Source: Bacteroidetes bacterium ADurb.Bin302 (lineage in GTDB: Bacteria > Bacteroidota > Bacteroidia > Bacteroidales > Paludibacteraceae). From it: a stretch of 15,348 bases of DNA. Position 1 is the stretch's first letter. Every line of letters starts with the position of its first letter. The notes below the pieces were generated by a model, which did no database searches, was not told the origin of the DNA, and saw only the letters and a list, made by a program, of their open reading frames with translations. Made by a program: the position numbers and the translations under genes. Shown piece by piece: positions 1 through 10,959 of the stretch. The stretch covers positions 1 to 15,348 of the forward strand of contig MWBK01000129.1 of NCBI GenBank assembly GCA_002069025.1, in the 5' to 3' direction.

Positions 1-223
1 CTATTTTTATGCTAACAACAAAATCTTTTTGCTCTTTTTTTAAGAAAATAGTAAAGTTTTTTGCAATAGACTGAAATACAGCACATCATTATATGGTCAA
101 ATTTGCAATTAATTTATACAAACACATACATTTATCCTTATATCAAAGCTTATAGCCAGAGATATTATCTAATAAGAAATCATTATTCTTGTGAAAAATA
201 GTGATTTTGTAGTATGATAGGCC
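1..223. other. AT-rich non-coding region downstream of sufE
   Basis: This stretch follows the sufE stop codon in the direction of its transcription. I see no open frame resembling a protein, no tRNA and no promoter matching TTTG-N19-TAnnTTTG on either strand. The only structure is an imperfect inverted repeat with arms at 177-187 and 197-207, which may help end the suf transcript. Its arms are A/T-rich and no clean U-tract follows on the minus strand, so this is a weak proposal. Confidence 0.5.
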
Positions 224-640
224 TTATTTATTGTATGCTATTGCGTAGGCACGCATAGTTTTTATCATCGATGCCAAACCATTTGAGCGTGTGGGGCTTA
301 AATGTTCACGCATGCCTATTTGATCGATGCTGTATAGTTCTGCAGATAAAATTTCGGCGGGTTTGTGTCCACTCAGTATAGATATAAGCAGGGCAAGAAT
401 ACCTTTAACGATAATTGCATCACTATCGCCTTCAAACAAAAGATTGCCGTCGTCAGACATATATGCATTTATCCAAACACGGCTTTGGCATCCTTCAATA
501 AGATTTTGTTGAGTTTTTTTTGATTCTTCTAATGGTTTAAGCTCATTTCCGTAATCTATTAGCATAGCGTAACGATCAAACCAATCTTCGGATATAGAGA
601 AATCATCAATTATTTGATCTTGCTTTTCATTTATAGTCAT
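224..640 (-). CDS. sufE: SufE sulfur acceptor protein
   Basis: This is the SufE-family sulfur acceptor, 138 aa. In this family the protein takes persulfide sulfur from the SufS desulfurase and passes it to the SufBCD scaffold in the cytoplasm. The acceptor cysteine is visible at residue 51 in the motif EGCQSRVWI, the same position as Cys51 of E. coli SufE. The C-terminal half carries the family motif LSPTRSNGL. The length matches the family (about 140 aa). It starts at an ATG 12 bp after the sufS stop codon, so it is almost certainly co-transcribed with sufS and is the last gene of the suf run. No Shine-Dalgarno sequence is present; the leader is A/T-rich. Its close relative CsdE has the same fold, but the location beside sufS makes SufE the better name. 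Confidence 0.93.
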   Translation of the reverse strand: MTINEKQDQIIDDFSISEDWFDRYAMLIDYGNELKPLEESKKTQQNLIEGCQSRVWINAYMSDDGNLLFEGDSDAIIVKGILALLISILSGHKPAEILSAELYSIDQIGMREHLSPTRSNGLASMIKTMRAYAIAYNK

Positions 641-652
641 AATAATTATTGT

Positions 653-1879
653 TTAAAACAATTTTTGTGCTCGATTTATTCCATATATGAGCATATCTAT
701 TTCTTCTTTTGTATTGTATAGAGCAAATGAAGCTCTTAATGTTCCTTCTATACCATAATAATCCATCACCGGTTGTGCACAATGATGACCTGTACGAAGA
801 GCTATTCCCAACTTATCCAAGAGTGTTCCCATATCATAATGGTGAATATTCCCCACTTGCATCGAAACAACAGCTCCTTTGTCAGGTGCTTCGCCAAATA
901 TTCGCATTCCTTCAATAGTCTTCAACTGCTCAGTTGCATATTTCAACAAGCTATGTTCGTATAATGCTATATTATCCATCCCAATTTTTTGAACATAACG
1001 GATTGCTTCTGCTAAAGCTGTTGATCCTATAAAATCCGGTGTACCGGCCTCAAATTTAAAAGGCAAATGATTGTAGCTGGTATGTTGAAAACTTACTCTC
1101 TCTATCATTTCGCCTCCTCCTTGATAAGGCACCATGGCATCTAAATACTTTTCTTTACCATATAATACACCCATACCTGTAGGCCCATAAATTTTATGAG
1201 CTGAAAAAACAAAGAAATCAGCATCCAAATCTTTTACATTTATTGCAAGATGCGGAATTGATTGGGCTCCATCTACTAAAACCGGAACACCATATTTATG
1301 TGCTATTTTAGTGATATCCTTAATCGGATTAATTGTACCAAGTGTATTTGATACATGGGTAACTGCAATTAATTTTGTTTTTTCTGTAATAAGATTAGGC
1401 AGTGCATCTACATCTAGTTCGCCACTTGGTTTAAAGTGCCACACCTTTATATTGATTCCTTTGCGCGATTGTAGCATTTGCCATGGAACTATATTTGAAT
1501 GATGCTCCATTTCTGAAACAATTATTTCATCACCTTCTTTCAAATATGTTTCGCCAAACGAAAACGCTACTAGATTGATTGATTCGGTTGTCCCGCGAGT
1601 AAACACTATTTCTTCTACTTTGTCTGCTCCAATAAAATCACAGACTGTTCGACGTGCTTCTTCATGGGCTTCTGTGGCTACTTGGCTCAGAAAATGAACA
1701 CCTCTATGCACATTAGCATTATTGAATTTGTAACCTTCTTCAATTTTATTGATAACCGACCACGGCTTTTGAGTTGTTGCCGCATTGTCAAAATAGATTA
1801 ATGGTTTCCCGTATATTTTTTGGTTAAGTATCGGAAAATCTGCACGTATATCCTGAATGTTATTTTCGTTAATTTCCAT
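653..1879 (-). CDS. sufS: SufS cysteine desulfurase (class II)
   Basis: This is a PLP-dependent group II cysteine desulfurase (SufS/CsdA type) of 408 aa. It converts cysteine to alanine and leaves a persulfide that SufE collects for Fe-S cluster assembly. Numbering from the ATG at 1879, the PLP-binding lysine is Lys229 in FSAHKIYGPTG. The persulfide-forming cysteine is Cys367 in RTGHHCAQP. The N-terminal FDNAATTQKP and the SEMEHHSNIVPW motif, whose histidine stacks on the cofactor, are typical. A longer frame begins at a TTG at 1900, but that TTG lies inside a promoter -7 element, so the ATG at 1879 is preferred. A gap of 56 bp separates it from sufD and carries that promoter. sufE follows 12 bp downstream. 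Confidence 0.95.
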   Translation of the reverse strand: MEINENNIQDIRADFPILNQKIYGKPLIYFDNAATTQKPWSVINKIEEGYKFNNANVHRGVHFLSQVATEAHEEARRTVCDFIGADKVEEIVFTRGTTESINLVAFSFGETYLKEGDEIIVSEMEHHSNIVPWQMLQSRKGINIKVWHFKPSGELDVDALPNLITEKTKLIAVTHVSNTLGTINPIKDITKIAHKYGVPVLVDGAQSIPHLAINVKDLDADFFVFSAHKIYGPTGMGVLYGKEKYLDAMVPYQGGGEMIERVSFQHTSYNHLPFKFEAGTPDFIGSTALAEAIRYVQKIGMDNIALYEHSLLKYATEQLKTIEGMRIFGEAPDKGAVVSMQVGNIHHYDMGTLLDKLGIALRTGHHCAQPVMDYYGIEGTLRASFALYNTKEEIDMLIYGINRAQKLF

Positions 1880-1897
1880 ATTAGGCAGTTGTTTCTG

Positions 1898-1928
1898 CAA
1901 AAATACGGTTTTTTATACGTATCACAAA
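1898..1928 (-). promoter_or_regulatory. Internal promoter for sufS-sufE
   Basis: On the minus strand, TTTG (1925-1928) is followed by 19 bases and then TATTTTTG (1898-1905). This matches the Bacteroidota primary-sigma consensus of a -33 TTTG and a -7 TAnnTTTG. The expected transcript start is a few bases downstream, near 1892, giving a leader of only about 14 nt before the sufS ATG. It would allow sufS-sufE to be made separately from sufBCD. The prediction rests on pattern match only. Confidence 0.6.
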
Positions 1929-1935
1929 AAATGAA

Positions 1936-3243
1936 TTATTTACAGATGACGCAACCATTACATTTAGAAAGCTCGCCTCGTAAACGTTTTTCTATTAATA
2001 GTTTTAGTCTGTCTTTAAGTGCATCCAATCTTATATTTTCGAGTACATCATGTACAAACGCATACATAAGTAACATTCTGGATTCTTGCTCTGAGATCCC
2101 TCTAGAACGCAAATAGAACAATGCATTCTCGTCTAATTGCCCAACTGTTGCTCCGTGATTACACTTAACATCGTCTGCATATATTTCGAGCTGCGGTTTT
2201 GTTTGCATATTTGCTTTATTTGAAATGCACATATTTCGGTTTGTCTGAATTGCAGATGTTTTTTGAGCATTTGGATAGACTTTTACCATACCATAGAATT
2301 TGCCTTTAGCTTGTCCATCTAACACATATTTAAACAATTCAGCACTTGAAGAATCCGGTCCGATATGATTAATCGTAGTTGTGTTATCAATATTTTGATC
2401 TTTATCACCCAAGACCAAACCATTTAAAGATAATGATGAATGAGATCCGTTAATATTTGCAACTACTGTGTTTCTAGTTTTGTTATTATGTAGAGTAATA
2501 ATATTTGATAACACCTGACTGTTATCAGCTTGATCTAACAACAAAGAACAAATATTAGTCATTTTTTCGTGAGTGTTCTCTAATTTGTAATGTTCGTATA
2601 TTGCATTTTTACCAACAAACACTTCAGTTACTCTATTTGTCAAATAATGAGAATCTCCTGATGCATGATCGCATATTAGTAACTGAGCAGATGAATCATC
2701 TTCCAATATTATTAAATTATGACTTACAGCTAATATGTCTGAATTGCCATGCATCAGATTTATTAATTGCAATGGTTTATCCATTTTAAGCCCTTTGGGA
2801 ATATAAACGAATAGGCCATCTTGAGCAAACATCGCATTGAAAGCTTGATTCCCGTCAGTATTAATAGTCATTTGACGATTAATGTAGGGCTTAACCAAAT
2901 CAGAATATTTACTAATCGCTTCTGATATGCCGCAAACTATTACTCCTTCTGGTAATTTTGCTTGTTGCGAATTGGGATAAAAAGTGTCATTTAAAACAAA
3001 ATATATATAAGCTCCAATATTCGGGACATCACATTTAAATGACAAATAAGGATCAACATTAATTTTATATCTATTAATATTTAAACCAAAATCTCGCTCA
3101 TATTCTTGTGCATAAATGCTTAAACCTAATTTTGACAAGGATTCACAAGCAGCTGCTCTATTAGTATTTAATAGATCTGAACTATAAGAATCTATAAGCT
3201 CTGATTGTTCTTTATATAATGATATGTAGGCATCCTGAACCAT
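1936..3243 (-). CDS. sufD: SufD, Fe-S scaffold complex subunit
   Basis: SufD is a 435-aa partner of SufB in the SufBC2D scaffold, where Fe-S clusters are built before transfer to apoproteins. The C-terminal beta-helix core ends in the family block around residues 358-385, with DDVKCNHGATVGQLDENALF. His363 in this block corresponds in position to the functional His360 of E. coli SufD. The N-terminal 150 residues are the less conserved helical region. The last eight residues are CNGCVICK, giving Cys428, Cys431 and Cys434 in a CxxCxxC arrangement. The ATG start lies 1 bp after the sufC stop, so translation is probably coupled to sufC. It is paralogous to SufB, but the length and the sequence around His363 identify it as SufD. 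Confidence 0.93.
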   Translation of the reverse strand: MVQDAYISLYKEQSELIDSYSSDLLNTNRAAACESLSKLGLSIYAQEYERDFGLNINRYKINVDPYLSFKCDVPNIGAYIYFVLNDTFYPNSQQAKLPEGVIVCGISEAISKYSDLVKPYINRQMTINTDGNQAFNAMFAQDGLFVYIPKGLKMDKPLQLINLMHGNSDILAVSHNLIILEDDSSAQLLICDHASGDSHYLTNRVTEVFVGKNAIYEHYKLENTHEKMTNICSLLLDQADNSQVLSNIITLHNNKTRNTVVANINGSHSSLSLNGLVLGDKDQNIDNTTTINHIGPDSSSAELFKYVLDGQAKGKFYGMVKVYPNAQKTSAIQTNRNMCISNKANMQTKPQLEIYADDVKCNHGATVGQLDENALFYLRSRGISEQESRMLLMYAFVHDVLENIRLDALKDRLKLLIEKRLRGELSKCNGCVICK

Positions 3244-3244
3244 C

Positions 3245-3997
3245 TTATTCTCCTACTTCTTGTTTAATCCAATCGTATCCTTTTTCTTCCAATGTTAAAG
3301 CCAATTCTTTACCTGCTGTTTTAACAATTCTGCCTTTATATAAAATGTGTACAACATCAGGCACGATGTAGTCTAGTAGCCTTTGGTAGTGGGTTATTAA
3401 AATGGTAGCCGAATCAGGACGTTTTAATTTATTTACGCCATTTGCAACAATTCTTAAAGCATCAATGTCTAATCCGGAATCTGTTTCATCTAAAATAGAC
3501 AAAGATGGCTCTAACATTGCCATTTGAAATATTTCGTTACGTTTTTTTTCTCCTCCCGAAAAACCTTCATTAACTGAGCGATTAGCGAGTTTGCTGTCTA
3601 ATTCTACAATATTTTTTTTGTCACGCATCAACTTAAGGAATTCTGCAGCTGATAATTGTGGCAGATTTTTATATTTTCTATGCTCGTTGACTGCTGTACG
3701 CATAAAATTTACCATGCTTACTCCGGGGATTTCAACCGGATATTGAAAACTCAAGAATAATCCTTCGCGAGAACGTTCCTCCGGCGATAATTCTAATAAG
3801 TTTTTACCATTGAAAGTTACTGTTCCACCGGTTACTGAATAAGCAGGATGACCTGCAAGAACAGCTGATAGTGTACTTTTCCCGGAACCATTAGGTCCCA
3901 TGATGGCATGAACTTCACCCGGTTTAACCGAAAGGTTAACACCTCTAAGTATCTCTTTCCCGCCAATTACGGCATGTAAATCTTTTATTTCCAACAT
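3245..3997 (-). CDS. sufC: SufC, ABC-type ATPase of the Suf scaffold
   Basis: SufC is the soluble ABC ATPase (250 aa) that binds SufB and SufD and drives the conformational change needed for cluster assembly. It is not a transporter subunit. Walker A is GPNGSGKST (residues 34-42). The signature loop [10 protein letters not shown] (146-155) has the SufC-specific KKRNE instead of the usual QRV. Walker B is [12 protein letters not shown] (167-177), and the switch histidine is His203 in [13 protein letters not shown] and [10 protein letters not shown] are diagnostic of SufC. The ATG lies 1 bp after the sufB stop, and sufD starts 1 bp after its own stop, so sufB, sufC and sufD form a tight block that would keep subunit amounts balanced. 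Confidence 0.97.
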   Translation of the reverse strand: MLEIKDLHAVIGGKEILRGVNLSVKPGEVHAIMGPNGSGKSTLSAVLAGHPAYSVTGGTVTFNGKNLLELSPEERSREGLFLSFQYPVEIPGVSMVNFMRTAVNEHRKYKNLPQLSAAEFLKLMRDKKNIVELDSKLANRSVNEGFSGGEKKRNEIFQMAMLEPSLSILDETDSGLDIDALRIVANGVNKLKRPDSATILITHYQRLLDYIVPDVVHILYKGRIVKTAGKELALTLEEKGYDWIKQEVGE

Positions 3998-3998
3998 A

Positions 3999-5456
3999 TT
4001 ATCCTACTGTTCCTTCTAGAGATATTTGAAGTAGTTTTTGTGCTTCTACTGCAAATTCCATTGGTAATTTATTAAATACTTCTTTAGCGAAACCATTTAC
4101 AATAAGACCTACAGCATCTTCTGTTGAAATACCGCGTTGATTACAATAGAAAAGTTGATCTTCATTGATTTTTGAGGTACTCGCTTCATGTTCAACTATT
4201 GCTGTTTGGTTATGAACATCAATTGAAGGGAATGTATGAGCTCCGCACTTATCGCCTAACAAAAGGCTGTCACATTGTGAAAAATTACGTGCAAAATCAG
4301 CATTTTCAGACATTTTTACCAATCCTCTGTATGAGTTTTGACTATGTCCGGCAGAAATACCTTTTGATACAATTCTACTACGAGTATTTTTGCCGATATG
4401 TATCATTTTAGTCCCTGTATCAGCCTGTTGATAGTTATTTGTTACAGCAACTGAGTAGAATTCGCCTACCGAATTATCTCCGCGTAATATACAACTTGGA
4501 TATTTCCATGTAATTGCAGAGCCTGTTTCAACTTGTGTCCAAAAAACTTTTGAATCAACGCCCTTACATAATGCTCTTTTTGTCACAAAATTGTATATAC
4601 CACCATTCCCGTTTTTATCACCCGGATACCAATTCTGTACTGTTGAATATTTTACTTCTGAACGATCGTGAGCAACTATTTCAACAATTGCAGCATGTAA
4701 CTGATTTTCATCACGCATTGGTGCAGTACAACCTTCCAAATAAGAAACATACGAATCATCATCGGCCACAATAAGAGTTCTTTCAAATTGTCCGGTGCCG
4801 GAGGCATTTATTCTAAAATATGTAGATAATTCCATCGGGCATCTCACGCCTTTAGGAATATATGCAAATGAACCGTCTGTAAATACTGCACAATTAAGTG
4901 CAGCAAAAAAATTGTTTGTATAAGGAACTACAGAGCCTAAATATTTTTTTACTAAATCAGGATGTTCTTGAACAGCTTCACTTATAGAGCAAAAAATAAT
5001 TCCCAATTTAGCCAATTCATCTTTATAAGTAGTTTTTATAGATGTACTATCCATTACGGCATCTACAGCAATTCCTGCTAAATGCCCTTGCTCATGTAAT
5101 GGAATCCCTAATTTATTAAAGGTATTGAGTAATTCAGGATCTACTTCATCTAAACTTTTCGGTGCATTTTTACGAGGTGCCGCATAATAAGAAATGGCTT
5201 GAAAATCAATTGTAGGAATATCTAATTTAGCCCAATTAGGCATCTTCATTGTCAACCAATAATGATATGCTTTTAAACGAAATTCTAACAGCCATTCCGG
5301 TTCTTTTTTCTTTAAAGATATTGTTTTTATTACATCTTCACTTAAACCAAGAGGTACACGATCAGTTTCAATATCGGTGGTAAAACCATATTTGTATTCG
5401 CCGGACGTAAATCCGGACAACACTTTGTCTTGTTTATCTTTAGACTTATTCTTCAT
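3999..5456 (-). CDS. sufB: SufB, Fe-S cluster scaffold protein
   Basis: SufB (485 aa from this start) is the core scaffold of the SufBC2D complex and receives sulfur from SufE. The N-terminal region reads [12 protein letters not shown] and [13 protein letters not shown], both typical of SufB. The C-terminal end of the beta-helix has [10 protein letters not shown], whose Cys404 is the likely equivalent of essential Cys405 in E. coli. It is followed by [17 protein letters not shown], the usual C-terminal signature. Three in-frame ATGs are possible, at 5483, 5465 and 5456. The last gives the N-terminus closest in length to relatives and the smallest overlap (11 bp) with the end of cvpA. The overlap suggests translational coupling to cvpA. 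sufC follows after 1 bp. Confidence 0.94.
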   Translation of the reverse strand: MKNKSKDKQDKVLSGFTSGEYKYGFTTDIETDRVPLGLSEDVIKTISLKKKEPEWLLEFRLKAYHYWLTMKMPNWAKLDIPTIDFQAISYYAAPRKNAPKSLDEVDPELLNTFNKLGIPLHEQGHLAGIAVDAVMDSTSIKTTYKDELAKLGIIFCSISEAVQEHPDLVKKYLGSVVPYTNNFFAALNCAVFTDGSFAYIPKGVRCPMELSTYFRINASGTGQFERTLIVADDDSYVSYLEGCTAPMRDENQLHAAIVEIVAHDRSEVKYSTVQNWYPGDKNGNGGIYNFVTKRALCKGVDSKVFWTQVETGSAITWKYPSCILRGDNSVGEFYSVAVTNNYQQADTGTKMIHIGKNTRSRIVSKGISAGHSQNSYRGLVKMSENADFARNFSQCDSLLLGDKCGAHTFPSIDVHNQTAIVEHEASTSKINEDQLFYCNQRGISTEDAVGLIVNGFAKEVFNKLPMEFAVEAQKLLQISLEGTVG

Positions 5457-5955
5457 TCTCACCATCAATATAGAATTTTGCATAAGGCATTACAGCCGGT
5501 ACAAATTCTTTTAAAGGCATATATAATATAGATTCTGCTTTTCTCTCTTCGCTTACAAATAGGATATGATTATTAAGTTCGTTAGCAAGATTTATCAATA
5601 CACTGAGAATTAATGCATACTTAATTACTCCGAACATTCCACCCAATAACCTATTAAGCCACGATAGAGTTATAATTTTTAAAAATTTGTCTAAAAGTTT
5701 TGCTATAAAAAAACACAATAATGAAACTACGACAAATATTGCAAAATAAGAGATCACATGCATTGTTCTGTCGGAAAAAACAAACCAATCATATAATTCT
5801 ACTGAAAAATCTGTTGAAAATCTATTTGCTAGAATAATTGCAAGAATCAATCCGACAAATGATGCAATTGACATTACTATTCCCTTGTATAGACCTCTAA
5901 CAAGTCCCCATGCTATTGGAATAAGTAAACATATATCTAACCAAAATCCATCCAT
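5446..5955 (-). CDS. CvpA family membrane protein
   Basis: This is a small integral membrane protein (169 aa) of the CvpA family, named for a protein needed for colicin V production in E. coli; its biochemical role is not settled. Four hydrophobic segments are visible at about residues 4-19, 25-44, 64-86 and 102-124. They are separated by short loops with the family-type [11 protein letters not shown] after the first segment and [16 protein letters not shown] at the fourth. The ATG at 5955 is preferred over a TTG at 5973, because the longer version adds six residues that are not needed. It lies 23 bp downstream of infB and its stop codon overlaps the sufB start. Its position between translation and Fe-S genes gives no clear functional clue. 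Confidence 0.85.
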   Translation of the reverse strand: MDGFWLDICLLIPIAWGLVRGLYKGIVMSIASFVGLILAIILANRFSTDFSVELYDWFVFSDRTMHVISYFAIFVVVSLLCFFIAKLLDKFLKIITLSWLNRLLGGMFGVIKYALILSVLINLANELNNHILFVSEERKAESILYMPLKEFVPAVMPYAKFYIDGENEE

Positions 5956-5978
5956 AGATAATTCGACGAGCAATTCAA

Positions 5979-8927
<2,949 letters not shown>

Positions 8928-9013
8928 ATATTATTTTTTTTCTAATTCTGTTGTTATTCATTTAATCCGATACACCCTACTAAAAACACCGTTTTTGCAA
9001 AACAATAATGGTT

Positions 9014-10267
9014 TTATGCAAATTCAGCTTTCAGTACAGATAATACCTGATCAATAGTTTCTTCTTCCAAATCTGTTTCCTTCAATAATTGTTCACGAGA
9101 AACTGTTAATACACTCTTAGCTGTATCGTATCCTAATTCTTTGAACACATCAATAACCCACTGTTCAATTTCATCGCTAAACTCATCAAGATAAATATCT
9201 TCTTCATTATCTTCTTGAATATCACGGAATACCTCAATTGTGTATTCAGTAAGCATGCTTGCCAATTTTATATTTAAACCGCCTTTACCGATTGCCAAAG
9301 ATACTTCTTCCGGTTTCAATGAAACTTCTGCACGCTTGTTTGCTTCGTCAACTTTTATTGACAATATTTTTGCAGGGCTCAAAGCACGTGATATAAACAA
9401 TGATATGTTAGATGTATAATTAATAACATCAATATTTTCGTTGCGTAATTCACGTACGATACTATGTATACGCGAACCTTTAACACCAACACATGAACCT
9501 ACAGGATCAATACGATCATCAAATGATTCAACGGCAACTTTTGCACGTTCACCGGGGATTCTGGCAATCTTCTTAATTGTTATAATTCCCTCTTGAACTT
9601 CAGGAACTTCCAATTCGAATAAGCGTTGTAAAAATACCGGAGCTGTTCTTGATACTATAATTTTCAGAGTATTGTTTTGATTATCAACTTTTACCACTAC
9701 AGCCTTAACTGTATCGCCTTTTCTGTAAAAATCAGAAGGAATTTGTTCTGTTTTAGGTAAAAGCAATTCGTTATTTTGTGCATCTAACAACAATATCTCT
9801 TTTTTCCAGATTTGATAAACTTCGCCATAAACGACTTCACCTATCATATCTTTATATTTTTCGTAAACAGATTCTTTTTGTAGTTCTAATATTTTAGAAT
9901 ACAATGTTTGACGCAAATTTAAAACCGCACGACGACCAAATGACAAAAAATCCACTGCATCTGTAACATCTTCACCAACCTCGCACTCCTCATCAATTTT
10001 CTTGGCATCAGTTATACCTATTTGCAAATTAGGATCTTCTACAGCATCATCTTCAACAACTACTCTATCACGCCATATTTCGCAATCGCCTTTAGTCGGG
10101 TTAATAACCACTGTAAAATTTTCGTCTGTACCGAACATTTTTGCAATAACGCTGCGAAACGATTCTTCCAAAACACTAATCATTGTTGACTGATCGATGT
10201 TCTTTAAATCCTTAAACTCTGAGAAAGTCTCAATCATATTTAGAGACTTCGTTGAATCTTTTGCCAT
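9014..10267 (-). CDS. nusA: Transcription termination/antitermination factor NusA
   Basis: NusA binds RNA polymerase and nascent RNA and controls pausing, termination and antitermination. The 417 aa hold the N-terminal polymerase-binding domain (about 10-130, with NIDQSTMISVLEESFRSVI) and an S1 domain (about 140-207). Two KH domains follow, with the KH motifs GVKGSR (261-266) and IGKGG (326-330). After an acidic linker (351-366) there is one short helical C-terminal module (367-417, ELGYDTAKSVL and REQLLKETDLEEETIDQVL). It resembles a helix-hairpin-helix repeat; the tandem acidic repeats of E. coli NusA are not present in full. The ATG start is 7 bp after the rimP stop, the conserved rimP-nusA-infB arrangement. 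An in-frame ATG at codon 11 is less likely. Confidence 0.96.
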   Translation of the reverse strand: MAKDSTKSLNMIETFSEFKDLKNIDQSTMISVLEESFRSVIAKMFGTDENFTVVINPTKGDCEIWRDRVVVEDDAVEDPNLQIGITDAKKIDEECEVGEDVTDAVDFLSFGRRAVLNLRQTLYSKILELQKESVYEKYKDMIGEVVYGEVYQIWKKEILLLDAQNNELLLPKTEQIPSDFYRKGDTVKAVVVKVDNQNNTLKIIVSRTAPVFLQRLFELEVPEVQEGIITIKKIARIPGERAKVAVESFDDRIDPVGSCVGVKGSRIHSIVRELRNENIDVINYTSNISLFISRALSPAKILSIKVDEANKRAEVSLKPEEVSLAIGKGGLNIKLASMLTEYTIEVFRDIQEDNEEDIYLDEFSDEIEQWVIDVFKELGYDTAKSVLTVSREQLLKETDLEEETIDQVLSVLKAEFA

Positions 10268-10274
10268 TTTAGTG

Positions 10275-10727
10275 TCAATTGAATTTTAAGTTATATTTTG
10301 TGTATTTTACCTCTGTATAAGAAAATCGCAATTGTTCATGATTTACTATGCGACTACCTTTTTCTTTTTTCTCTACTTCTACAACGAAATGTTCATCTCC
10401 AACTTCTTTTAAAATTCCGAAGATTTTTTTACCACCGGACAAGACTTCTACTTCGTTTCCGATATTTTTTTCGTATTGTTTTTTTACTTTAAACGGAGAT
10501 GTAATGCCTGCAGAACCAACTTCAAGACTACAATCTTCAATATCACGATTAAGATTTAGTTCTATAAATTTATTAATTTCACAACATGTATCAATGTCAA
10601 CACCTCGTTCTGAATCAATCTCCACAACTATGGCATTGTCTTTACCTACTGACACATCAGTCAGAAAGCAATCTTTATCTTGCAAGAACTCTGCAACAAG
10701 TTGATATACAACATCTTTATTTATCAT
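10275..10727 (-). CDS. rimP: Ribosome maturation factor RimP
   Basis: RimP (150 aa) assists late maturation of the 30S ribosomal subunit. The N-terminal domain ends with the family signature LEVGSAGITSPF (68-79), followed by KQYEKNIGNEVEV, which begins the C-terminal SH3-like domain. The reading frame stays open upstream to a TTG at 10781, but that TTG is part of the promoter -7 element. The extra residues would include an untranslated G/C hairpin, so the ATG at 10727 is the start. nusA follows after 7 bp. As first gene of the minus-strand run, it is preceded by the main promoter for the nine-gene cluster. Confidence 0.93.
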   Translation of the reverse strand: MINKDVVYQLVAEFLQDKDCFLTDVSVGKDNAIVVEIDSERGVDIDTCCEINKFIELNLNRDIEDCSLEVGSAGITSPFKVKKQYEKNIGNEVEVLSGGKKIFGILKEVGDEHFVVEVEKKEKGSRIVNHEQLRFSYTEVKYTKYNLKFN

Positions 10728-10748
10728 TCGGTATATTACAATAAAGAA

Positions 10749-10767
10749 GGGGAACTTACGTCCCCCC
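10749..10767 (-). promoter_or_regulatory. G/C-rich hairpin in the rimP mRNA leader
   Basis: On the minus strand a run of six G, then ACGUAAGUU, then four C can fold as GGGGAC-GUAA-G(U)UCCCC. That is a five- to six-pair stem with a GNRA-type GUAA tetraloop and one bulged U. It starts only a few bases after the predicted transcript start and ends about 20 nt before the rimP ATG. It stands out in an otherwise A/T-rich leader. It may protect the 5' end or act as a control element. No U-tract follows, so it is not a simple terminator. Confidence 0.45.
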
Positions 10768-10778
10768 TCAAATCGGTG

Positions 10779-10809
10779 CAAAGGTATGAATAATTATTTA
10801 AAACACAAA
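10779..10809 (-). promoter_or_regulatory. Promoter of the rimP-nusA-infB-cvpA-suf cluster
   Basis: On the minus strand, TTTG (10806-10809) is followed by 19 bases and TACCTTTG (10779-10786), a full match to the Bacteroidota -33/-7 consensus. The predicted transcript start is near 10773, giving a leader of about 45 nt before the rimP ATG. This is the only clear promoter upstream of the first gene in the cluster. Confidence 0.75.
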
Positions 10810-10881
10810 ATATTACAATTATTTTTATAACCCAGTAAATTGAAAATTCAAACTCTTTAAAACGATATCGAAAAATACCAC

Positions 10882-10911
10882 TTTGTACATTTAATAAATT
10901 ATGTACCTTTG
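10882..10911 (+). promoter_or_regulatory. Promoter of the YgjP-like/tcdA/lolD operon
   Basis: TTTG (10882-10885) is followed by 18 bases and TACCTTTG (10904-10911), the same element as the rimP promoter in the opposite orientation. The predicted start is near 10917, leaving about 43 nt of leader before the ATG at 10960. The two -33 elements of the divergent promoters are 72 bp apart. That space holds CGATATCG (10863-10870) and an inverted repeat TTGAA-AA-TTCAA (10840-10851). Confidence 0.7.
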
Positions 10912-10959
10912 TTGCTGTGTTATAAGAATCAGAGTACAATTCTGCTTGTTGTTTCAAAT

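Noticed and set aside
1898..1900. TTG start giving a 415-aa SufS
   Set aside because: The codon lies within the -7 element of the sufS promoter, and the ATG at 1879 gives the family-typical N-terminus.
8982..8997. Stem AAAAAC-GGT-GTTTTT in the nusA-infB gap as a terminator
   Set aside because: It is short, nearly all A-T pairs and has a 3-nt loop with no U-tract; termination here would block infB.
9296..9303. TATCTTTG on the minus strand inside nusA, resembling a -7 element
   Set aside because: No TTTG lies at the required spacing upstream and the site is within coding sequence.
10728..10781. N-terminal extension of RimP from a TTG
   Set aside because: It would translate the promoter -7 region and the leader hairpin; the RimP family begins at the internal ATG.
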